From Spirogloea muscicola (Eukaryota > Streptophyta > Zygnematophyceae > Spirogloeales > Spirogloeaceae): DNA of 15,104 bases. Below are positions 1 through 15,104 of this stretch, in pieces (the first letter of the stretch is position 1; the number at the start of each line of letters is the position of its first letter). The notes beneath the pieces were generated by a model that was not told the origin of the DNA, made no database searches, and was given only the letters and a program-made list of their open reading frames with translations. The translations under genes were made by a program, and so were the position numbers. Where the stretch lies: assembly GCA_009602725.1 (NCBI GenBank), contig WELB01000145.1, forward strand, positions 37,504-52,607, in the 5' to 3' direction.

Positions 1-718
1 GCGCGGCGTGACAGCCTCGCGCTCCCTCGTGCGCCTGGCAGGCGGCGCGGCGGCGGCAGCGGCGGGTCGGACTTCCTGGCGGGGTTCCTGCTGGGCGGCG
101 CCCTCTTCGGCGCCCTCGGCTTCATCTTCGCGCCGCAGGTCAGCCTCCGGAGCCGCGCGCGGGCCCGCGCCCGCTCGCTGCCGCGCTGCCGCGCCTCCGC
201 ATCTGACCCGCCCTGCGCTGCGCCTGGGTGCTGGCGCTGGCAGCTGTCCAAGGCTGTGCTGGGCGAGAACGCCGACGGCACTCCCCGCCGCCTTCCCCGC
301 TGGATGGACGACGACGATAGCTTGGAGGTGCGCGCCGTGCCTGCCGCCGCCTCCCCCGCCGCAGTCGCGAGCGGCTGCGTCGGGCGCCTTGCCCGGCAAG
401 CTCAGCCTGTGCGGGGAAGGGCGAGCAAGGCCGCATTTCAGCGGCTCACTGAAAGCTGCTGCTACTACCAGGCTGCAGGTCTGGTAGCCCTACTGCCGGT
501 GGCACTGGACTAGCCTGGTGTCTCATCAAGGTGCTTGTAGACGGTTGATGATCTGCAGCGCGGTGGCTGTGCTTTCACCTGTGTAGGCGACAAGGCGTAA
601 CCTCAACGAGAAGATTGCGCAGCTGAACGCTGCCATCGACGACGTCTCCGCACAGCTGCGTGCCGATGATGGGCCGGCGGAGCTTCAACCCGAGTCCCTT
701 GAGGCTGCATCCCCCTAA
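1..718 (+). CDS. Chloroplast inner-envelope protein, At1g42960-like (5' partial)
   Basis: Exons are 1-138 (continuing off the left edge), 244-327 and 587-718, with stop TAA at 716-718. Both introns are GT-AG in phase 0, and the visible part is 117 residues. Exon 1 ends with a glycine-rich membrane-type segment reading SDFLAGFLLGGALFGALG followed by FIFAPQ. Exon 2 is a charged linker (RLPRWMDDDDSLE). Exon 3 carries LNEKIAQLNAAIDDVSAQLR, a predicted amphipathic coiled coil, and an acidic tail. The pairing of a GSDF-FAGFLLGG-FAPQ segment with LNEKI-QLN-AIDDVS is the signature, as I remember it, of the small plant and algal family typified by Arabidopsis At1g42960, annotated as a chloroplast inner-membrane protein of unknown biochemical role. 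The Arg- and Gly-rich residues before the membrane segment may be the end of a transit peptide, whose start is missing. The family assignment is firm; the function is not known. Confidence 0.85.
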
Positions 719-1213
719 CATTGCAAGGAGCGGCCTGCCACTTTTGACTTGCACCAACACACTGAACAATGCTAAGACAAAGCCCAAGCTTCTGTCTAAG
801 CCGCAACTTAAATTCCCAATGATTTCCCCTTGCCAACCACATTAGAACCATTGGCTATTGGCAGCCATGGTTGTTGCTTATCATGGATCCAATACTGGGC
901 AATGCATCCACAGGGCTGCCAGGGCATCTCGGCATTAGTGAAGTCAATGAATGGACTTGATTTTCAGAAGCATGCCCTGCTCACGCAAGATAGTCAACGA
1001 TCTGTGCAACTCAAAGATCTTGAGGTTAATCGGACCTGCAAGTCTCCAGGCTCAATATGCTACCCAAATCTGGAGCTTTTCCCTTCGACCTTCCCACAAA
1101 TCGGACATACCCACACTTGTGTAGCTTACTAACTGTAAGACAACCCGCTCGAGCAAGTACACATGCTGCACCACCAAGCAAGCGCACGGGTAGACAAGAA
1201 CCACCACCCCTGC
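719..1213. other. Convergent intergenic region / overlapping 3' UTRs
   Basis: No coding exon is visible on either strand. The stretch separates the stop codons of two convergent genes, the plus-strand envelope protein and the minus-strand F-box gene, so most of it is probably 3' UTR of one or both. A plus-strand TGTAA occurs near its right end. I see no TTACA (TGTAA on the minus strand) here that would mark the end of the F-box transcript. Confidence 0.5.
1134..1138 (+). promoter_or_regulatory. Candidate TGTAA poly(A) signal for the envelope-protein gene
   Basis: This is the only plus-strand TGTAA between the stop at 718 and the F-box gene. TGTAA is the usual poly(A) signal in green algae. 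It would give a 3' UTR of about 430 bases. A five-base motif is weak evidence alone; the support comes from its position and the lack of alternatives. Confidence 0.35.
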
Positions 1214-3806
1214 TCAGCCAGGGACGTAGAAGTCCATCTTGTCCACGGGCAGATTCAGGTCACTTGTGTCCACCTGCCAGAGGAAGGTGCGCTCAACAAC
1301 AGATACATCACGTGGGAGGTGCTTGACCGACGGGCAGCAATTGACAGCATTCAAGCGGGTGACGGCAAACAAGATTCGCGATGGAGCAATACCAATGGTG
1401 CTCTATCATGTGAGAGTGGTGAGTTTACCTCTTCCCAAGGCACAAATACAAAAGGCGCAAGGCCTCTCCTGTGGCTGATGGCTGGTACATCAGGGTGGTG
1501 TGACTCGTCATCCTCCCAGCCTGCTATGATTGGTAAAACGTCCTCGCTCTCAGGAGGGACCTCTGACTCATCCATGCCCGAGGTAAGGATGTTCACCACG
1601 TCAAGGCGGTTGTTGGCTCCCTGACAAGTTCCCCTCACTCTGCAGGCAAGCTTGTCAATGCCAATGATATCCCTCCCTTGTACAGGGAAAGAAAAGGCTG
1701 ACGGTCCTGTACACATTAAGCACTTCAGGACATACATACATGTAGAGCAGCAAAGGACCATAGAGCACTAACCTCAGCTTCAATCGCAGCACAGTGGGCC
1801 TATTGCCAGGGTACAGGATGGCAGCGTCAACCTGCACAGCAGTCAAATGGTGATTGCCAATGGTTGCAAACTGACAGTAGGTTGTACTTGATAATTGTCC
1901 CACAATCTGCTCTGCAGCTTGACTTGATAGTAATCCGCAAGCAAAGATTTGAGAGCACCCTAGGCAAACAGCTGACCAAACTCCAGCAAGCACCAAGCAG
2001 CAAACAGAGTGAAGCTCACCTTGTTATCCACAAGAGTGGACTGCCCCACAAGGACATTTTCAGCCTTGGATGCCCTTCCGTGAAGTGATCTCGCAACTTC
2101 TTTGATTCTGTGAGGCGAAGTCTGCAAGCATGGAGGGCCCACATGAAAAGACGAAATGAATACCCATTTCACGTCATGACTTGATAATCACCAATCCCTC
2201 CTTGTGCAGCAATCTCAAGGAATCCACGTCCGGATTGACCATCCAACCACAACCTTTCTACACATTTGTGAGTGAAGAGGCAGATGGATGGTGAGCATTA
2301 CTTTGTAGAAGAATCGACCACTCGGTTGGAATCGAAGGTATCTATAATAACAGACCTGCGCAGAGAACAAATGTGCATGCACAACTTTGTCAATGACTAG
2401 GACTGACTCTTGACCACCTCCTAGCTGGGCTGCTGCACCTTTGGTGAAACTGCTAACCCCCGAATCTGACCAAGCGGGGATGCGATTAAGAGCACCCTAG
2501 ATTACCAAGTGTACAGGATTGCGAACACTCCACTCCATGATGCCTGTCCGCACGTAAGTGTTACGACTCACGTACACACCTGGTGCAAGCAGAGGCAGCA
2601 ACACATCAAAAACCACACTCTTACTGTGCCATCCTGATGCAACGAAGCTCGTCATATGTACTGCAAATCCACCATCGAAAAAGCATACTCTGCTTGCCCA
2701 ACAGTGTCTCACAGGTGCATAGATCATGCAGACACAAATCTGACATGCCAAGGCACCAATGATGTAAATGCCAGATCCATACCGTCAGTCCTCAGACGCG
2801 GTCTTAGTGACCACATTTGTCGCCAGGAACCACCGTAAAGCTTCTGCAACATCTTCTCATTCTCTTCTGCCCCTGTTGCCTGCTTGTGAAGTATCAGAAT
2901 GCAAAATCAGCAGTTGACTGTGCGCAAGTTGTGAGCAAAACAAACGAGCCTGGCTCGCCCTTGCTAAATTTGCTGCAGAAGTTTATGCACTCCTGCCTGT
3001 TGACTACCTTCCACCACGCCACAGACAGAGAGTCTCTAGCCTCACGTGACTGGGCAAGATACTGCGCACTTGCTACACGTGCTGCATGTGCAGTGGTGTT
3101 CACATTCAAGAATCAGACCTCTGATCTCACTGGACTGCAAGGTGAAGCATATAGCCAGTCAGCTGGAATACGTGCAACAGGCATGTAGGACAACCTGCCA
3201 GGCCTTGAGGCAGGCAGCCCGCCAAAACACAGGGCTTCGTGCAGCAAACCGCCATTGTCTGCAGACACACATTGCCTGGCCAAGCACGATGGGGCTCATT
3301 CTCGCAAACACCTGCAACCATTAAGCAAAACCCGAGGAGAAGTCATGAGACAGTGTACGTCACAGGTGGAAAAACAGGCTATGTGCTTGGCACGCATGCT
3401 CTGCATGTCACTCAATCGCGTTAGTCTTAGCATGATGATGACAGAGTAGAGGTGTTGCGTCTACGCAGAAGGACCTGCAAGTATGCTAATAAGTGTATTC
3501 AGGTGGCAGAGAAGTAAGCAAAGTGGACTCTGGGGAAGTCACGGCAGCCGGGCGACCGCAACAACACCAGTGTGCACAAGTGGGATGGGGTGGATGAGAA
3601 ACCTCAAGGAGGAGCTCGTCAGGCAGTGTGCGATGCAGCAGTGACGAGTCTTTCTGGGGCTGGCTGCTGGTACTGCCAACCGGTGCGACGGGCCGTACGC
3701 GCATACCGTACAGGCTCAGCCATGGCCGATGGACGGTAGGATAAGGTAAGCCCGTCACTGGGCCATCCCTGCTGCTGCTGCTGCTCACTCCGAGACCAAC
3801 GGCCAT
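1214..3806 (-). CDS. F-box protein, FBXO9-like (SCF ubiquitin ligase substrate receptor)
   Basis: Exons in transcript order are 3603-3806, 3195-3311, 2783-2879, 2506-2579, 2302-2355, 2020-2121, 1773-1831, 1429-1639 and 1214-1273 (stop TGA), all with GT-AG introns and consistent phases, giving 325 residues. The F-box spans the first intron: LPDELLLE joins [20 protein letters not shown], then [11 protein letters not shown]. The FBXO9/Hrt3 core follows: [107 protein letters not shown] and the plant-type end [15 protein letters not shown]-box proteins bind SKP1 and deliver substrates to cullin-1 E3 ligases. The start is uncertain: in-frame ATGs lie at 3806 and 3704, and the frame is open back to a stop at 3881. 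Family members I recall are longer, with an N-terminal TPR or helical region, so an upstream exon may be missed. A (CTG)5 run near 3769-3784 encodes a serine run. Confidence 0.9.
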
Positions 3807-9164
<5,358 letters not shown>

Positions 9165-9794
9165 AGCGGCCATGAGGCACCTCGGCAGGGAGGCTGCTTC
9201 CATTGTCATGTATGCGAGCGTTGGCAGAAAGGTTGTGGCCCCTTTTGTCGTTAGGGGGCAAGCGATCTGATGGCTGACCGCGCTTATTTGATGGGTTATC
9301 TGCAACTCTCTTAGATTACTCTTGGACTTGCACATTGGGTGACTACTTTTCTGTGACCACCCTTTACAAGTTCGTCAATTAATGCAACCACTTGGTGCAA
9401 TTACAACCTCCTTGCTCGATCGACCTCTTTCGTCTCGTAGACGTCAACGGCCTAGTATCAGCCACAGCTTGGCCTTTTATACAGATTGTGAGGACAGACG
9501 TTGGACACGGCTTGTTTGCATAAGATGAACTTTGTGGGTTGGGAGGGGTACCTTTGGTTGCACTTAGGATCCGACCGTGCTTAATAGCAATCTGTCTCAT
9601 GAACACATGCCATGAGCGCTATCTCTGGAAATGACTGATGCAGGCCTGAGTCTCACACTTCCGGAATGTGGTACTGTCCAAATTTAAACTTACTCATCCA
9701 GAGAGCAATAGACTTTGGTGCGGAGGAACTTGCCTTGACCAATAAGTGCATTAAGTACGGCCGGAATATTCGCAGTTTAAGATACATGCATGTA

Positions 9795-9887
9795 CTTGCG
9801 ATTGTCGAGTTCCTGTGGTTGCTTTGGGGCTGAGTCTCCCCTTGCGATTGTCGAGTTCCTGTGGTTGCTTTGGGGCTGGAGTCTCCC
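9795..9887. repeat. Near-perfect 46/47-bp direct tandem duplication
   Basis: The unit at 9795-9840 starts CTTGCGATTGTCGAG and ends GAGTCTCCC. It is repeated immediately at 9841-9887. The only difference is one extra G in the second copy (GGGCTGAG against GGGCTGGAG). The near-identity points to a recent duplication in non-coding DNA, or to an assembly or strand-slippage event. The 46/47-base period is not a multiple of three, so it would shift a reading frame. Confidence 0.95.
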
Positions 9888-10723
9888 AGCCACCAGTCAA
9901 TCTGGCCGCGCTTTTCTTCTTCTAAGAAGTACAGTTCTGCTGCTACATGACGATCCAGAGCAGGGGAACGAAGCACGAATGCCAGTGAGAAGGCATGAAT
10001 GGCACTGAAGCTCTTCTGAAGTCAATGGCTTGGGTGGTGAGAGTTGACGCACTCGACCACAGTCCTTCAGTGCAAACGAATCGCTTATCATCCTTAATCA
10101 TGTGTTATTGCGGTTGAGCTTTCAGCCAGATACATCGAGCAGTCTGCATACCTGAGCCATGTCGGCGGCTACCCCCTAGCCTGTGCAAACAAGTGGTCCA
10201 TCTCTTATCAGATCTCTCGACTTTCAGACTATAGCAGCCTGAAAGCACATGCACAGGTCTGCTATGCTTGATGGCAGACGGCTCCACAACCTGCGCAGGC
10301 AGCTTCGCGGGTCTTGGCGTTTTCGGCTGCACAGAAAGAATGCGCCCTGTGCGCATGAAATAGAAAGGGAGACCAACACTAGCCTTACACATGTCCTGGT
10401 AACGGAGTAACGAGTTTGCTAAGGGGGGCACTAATATCCTCGAGTGAGCACATACATATCTGACAAGCTAAGCTGAGGAGCCAGACTACCGCCACCAACC
10501 AAAGCCATTAGCCTGGCCTGATGCACGCCCAGCACGCTGGTGTATCGCGAGTGCCTGGAAGCGCTGTAGACTCAATGAACCCGCATCCTATAGCAGGCAA
10601 CGATGGCTTGCGGGACGCTAGAATGCCCTAAGCTATACAGCGCATTTACCCGTTACTGGAGGTAGCATGGGGAGAGGCTTGTACTTGTAGCAGGGCAAAC
10701 CTGTCACGAAAATGCTCGCCACC

Positions 10724-10741
10724 TACGATGGCGCCATCGTA
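10724..10741. repeat. 18-bp perfect palindrome
   Basis: TACGATGGCGCCATCGTA equals its own reverse complement over all 18 bases, centred on a GGCGCC core. No gene is recognised around it. It could be a symmetric protein-binding site or chance; nothing else in the sequence decides. Confidence 0.85.
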
Positions 10742-11170
10742 AGCCCAGAGAGGCCCAGCAAACGGCCTGCTGTTGAGGCGCGAGCCACAAAAGCTGCGGC
10801 AGGTCCCCATGTTCAGCACACAACATGTCCTTCAGGAGGAGGGGAGCTCGGCAAGGAGCGTCACTCTTGGCAATGCGCAACCATCTTTGTTCATGTGCAT
10901 CCTCAGTATGCATGACACTATTAGCACACTCGTTCCATTTGATTGTAAGTACACACGGGCTAATGTTTCTCCTCTGTGATTGTTAAGGCAGATCACGTAA
11001 TTAAGCAGGGCACGTCATGCCAATAAGAAGGGCATCCCCAGGTCTTATGTTCCTCTCACAGAGCCACACTTTGATGCAGCTATGATTGCTGCGTCACTAT
11101 TACTCGCAAATCTTGCACGGAGCAACACGCACGATCCTCTGACCTTCTTACGATGCAACTCTTATTGCAA

Positions 11171-11175
11171 TTACA
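11171..11175 (-). promoter_or_regulatory. Candidate TGTAA poly(A) signal, minus strand (distal)
   Basis: TTACA on the plus strand reads TGTAA on the minus strand. It lies about 915 bases after the NDR kinase stop and could end that transcript. The closer copy at 11266-11270 is an alternative; both sit at the junctions of the ~94-bp repeat. Confidence 0.25.
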
Positions 11176-11455
11176 GGATTTGCACGCCCATCTTCAGCAA
11201 AGCGCGCACTGATTCTCAGATGCCTATCTCAGTAACTGCTAACACAATTGCTTTGTCAGCATCTGTTACAGGAGCTGCGTGGCCATCTTTGAGGAATGCG
11301 CTCACACCTGTAGTGTGGCCATTCTGAGGTGCCACTAAGATAGATGCGCTGTGTTTATCTGCAGGATCTGCATGACCATCTTCGGGCGACGCGCGCACTC
11401 TTTTGTATCGTGAGCTTTCAGGTGCATCTGCAAGTGCTGCGGGAGCCAGCGCCCA
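11175..11455. repeat. Three degenerate tandem copies of a ~94-bp unit
   Basis: Related units begin at 11175, 11270 and 11363, so the spacings are 95 and 93 bases. Each starts with AGGA(T/G)(T/C)TGC, followed by a CCATCTT block and then a GCGC(A/T)CAC-like block. I judge identity by eye at about 60%. The first two units are each preceded by TTACA, which reads TGTAA on the minus strand. The right end of the third copy is ill-defined. The minus-strand translation has repeated DGHA-P motifs, described with the open frame at 11216-11470. Confidence 0.6.
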
Positions 11456-11470
11456 CGGCGAAGGGGGCAT
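11216..11470 (-). pseudogene. Short open frame with ankyrin-like degenerate repeats, possibly decayed
   Basis: From an ATG at 11470 this frame encodes 84 residues and ends in TGA at 11216-11218; it is also open upstream to about 11,700 without another ATG. It contains two spaced copies of a D-G-H-A motif (PEDGHADPADKHSASILVAP and LKDGHAAPVTDADKAIVLAV) separated by QNGHTTGVSAF. A third copy (AEDGRANPVIA) follows in another frame. The run QNGHTTGVSAFLKDGHAAP recalls ankyrin repeats, where an A-x-x-G-H helix precedes V-x-x-L-L-x-x-G-A. The period here is about 31-32 residues instead of 33, and the TPLH signature is lost. It may be a decayed ankyrin array, a coincidence of DNA-level repeats, or simply part of the NDR kinase 3' UTR. 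No expression signal supports it as a gene. Confidence 0.2.
11266..11270 (-). promoter_or_regulatory. Candidate TGTAA poly(A) signal for the NDR kinase gene (proximal)
   Basis: TTACA at these positions reads TGTAA on the minus strand. It is the first such motif I find downstream of the NDR kinase stop at 12089 and would give a 3' UTR of about 820 bases, plausible for a green alga. The motif is short, so confidence is limited. Confidence 0.35.
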
Positions 11471-12088
11471 TGCCTTCGTCCCAGTCTGCTGGGCTGGCCT
11501 TGCTGCAGCAAATCGACTGGGGGGCTGCTGGCATTGGGGGGCAGCCGCGAGAAGCTGTGTGAGCCTGCCGAGTGCAGACAGCGAGAGCGCGCAGGGCAGG
11601 CTGGGCAAGCAGGGCTCTATCTCAGTGCTCCCAGTGCCCGCAGCAGCTAATTCAGGCCGCAGCCATGGCGCCCTCGGGACGCCCCCTCCCCCCCCNGGCT
11701 CCTAGCGCCCCCGCTGCCTCGCGCATCATCCCCCCTTCTATCTCGCGGCTCCGCGCGACGCCCCTCTGTGCGGCGCGTTCTGGGCTCTGCTCCTCCCTTT
11801 GCCACTTCCCCCTGTCGGACCTTGTCCCCGGGCGGGCCATGGCCGCCTCCTTCAAGGGCTTCTTCTCATCGCCCCGTCTCGTGGGAGCTGCTTCTTCTTC
11901 TACGCCCACCCACCGTCGAGCCGACCGTGCGGAGCACTGCCGCGGGGCTGCCAGGGATTTCTGCTCCGTGGACGCAAGAAACGAGCAAGTTTGAGAGGAG
12001 CAAATGCAGAGGGAGGAGGGAGGGAGGGAGGCGCCCACGGCCTCCGTCCCTCCCTCGTCCCACTACACTGTGCGGGGCAGCACGACCC
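11471..12088. other. GC-rich segment after the NDR kinase stop (probable 3' UTR), with one N
   Basis: The segment is markedly GC-rich with C- and G-homopolymer runs and a single unresolved base at 11696. On the minus strand it directly follows the kinase stop, so it is probably 3' UTR. Its composition resembles the GC-rich 5' leaders elsewhere in the window, so it could also hold a promoter. A plus-strand frame from an ATG at 11665 reads like an organellar transit peptide (IIPPSISRLRATPLCAARSG) but stops at 11994 and does not join to recognisable exons, because the region beyond is occupied by the kinase gene. Confidence 0.4.
12011..12061. repeat. Long inverted repeat (22-bp arms, 7-base loop) just after the NDR kinase stop
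   Basis: Arm 12011-12032 (GGGAGG and GGGA repeats) pairs with 12040-12061 (TCCC repeats) at 20 of 22 positions, around the seven-base loop GCCCACG at 12033-12039. In the kinase mRNA the hairpin would start 28 bases after the stop codon. The central 15-bp part has one mismatch. The purine arm has four or more G runs and could alternatively form a G-quadruplex in plus-strand nucleic acid. A 3' UTR regulatory hairpin is an inference. Confidence 0.75.

Positions 12089-15104
<3,016 letters not shown>

Larger units (their letters stand above)
9165..11170. other. Stretch without a recognisable gene, downstream of CDC48
   Basis: About 2 kb with no exon I can assign to a family on either strand. The first few hundred bases should be the CDC48 3' UTR. 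The longest open frames are around 100 codons, mostly begin at non-ATG codons and show no recognisable domains. A minus-strand TGTAA (TTACA at 9364-9368) could end a minus-strand transcript, but I found no convincing exons to go with it. The segment contains the 46/47-bp tandem duplication and the 18-bp palindrome listed separately. An unrecognised fast-evolving or short-exon gene cannot be excluded. Confidence 0.5.

Noticed and set aside
1274-1428. Minus-strand open reading just upstream of the last F-box exon (reads [21 protein letters not shown])
   Set aside because: It first looked like part of the exon ending [19 protein letters not shown], but joining PWEE directly to VDTSDLNLP at the GGCAG acceptor restores the conserved FBXO9 order in phase 0, so this is intron read-through.
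2020-2121. Resemblance of this exon ([14 protein letters not shown]) to the hexapeptide repeats of eIF2B epsilon
   Set aside because: Neighbouring exons do not continue a left-handed beta-helix; they match the FBXO9 core ([22 protein letters not shown]), which also explains this exon.
9653-9976. Minus-strand open frame with AELYFLEEEKRGQIDWWLG
   Set aside because: It reads like protein by eye, but begins at a non-ATG codon, crosses the 46/47-bp duplication in shifted frames, and matches no family I know. No splice-linked neighbours were found.
10105-10431. Minus-strand open frame of about 108 codons, including a possible short exon PKTPRPAKLPAQ flanked by good splice signals
   Set aside because: No recognisable domain, two frames equally open, and no compatible flanking exons. 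Splice-like signals are common in this pyrimidine-rich DNA.
10500-10660. Search for a tRNA or small RNA gene in this compact region
   Set aside because: No T-loop consensus, acceptor stem or cloverleaf could be drawn on either strand.
11665-11994. Plus-strand frame from an ATG resembling a chloroplast transit peptide
   Set aside because: It ends after 110 codons without a mature domain, includes an N, and any downstream exons would have to lie inside the kinase gene on the other strand.

Overview
The window looks like nuclear DNA from a photosynthetic eukaryote of the green lineage, most likely a chlorophyte alga. Three of the four genes have many short exons with GT-AG introns of about 100-360 bases. 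One gene is a plastid inner-envelope protein of a family I know only from plants and algae. The other three match the plant forms of FBXO9, CDC48 and NDR kinase best. Possible TGTAA poly(A) signals, typical of green algae, are present. The species cannot be named from this sequence.

Layout: (1) 1-718, plus strand, is the 3' part of a small chloroplast inner-envelope protein gene. (2) 1214-3806, minus strand, is a nine-exon FBXO9-like F-box gene. It converges with gene 1 and its 5' end lies in a GC-rich region. (3) 3807-4610 is a GC-rich divergent intergenic region. (4) 4611-9164, plus strand, is a complete ten-exon CDC48/p97 AAA+ ATPase gene (834 codons before the stop). (5) 9165 to about 11,200 has no gene I can recognise, but holds a recent 46/47-bp tandem duplication and an 18-bp perfect palindrome. 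(6) About 11,170-12,088 is the probable 3' UTR and downstream flank of the kinase gene, with degenerate ~94-bp tandem repeats and a strong inverted repeat close to the kinase stop. (7) 12,089-14,811, minus strand, is the C-terminal part of an NDR-family AGC kinase gene in nine exons, one followed by a GC-AG intron. Its N-lobe lies beyond the right edge. (8) The last ~100 bases are a GA/GGGA purine tract, probably in an intron of the kinase gene.

Functionally, the head-to-head FBXO9-like and CDC48 genes both belong to ubiquitin-dependent protein turnover: a substrate receptor of an SCF ligase and the unfoldase/segregase acting on ubiquitylated proteins. Shared regulation is an inference. NDR kinase and the envelope protein have no evident link to them. 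I found no mobile element, CRISPR array or RNA gene, and no convincing new multi-gene system. The exon structures were worked out by hand from splice sites, reading phase and remembered family conservation.
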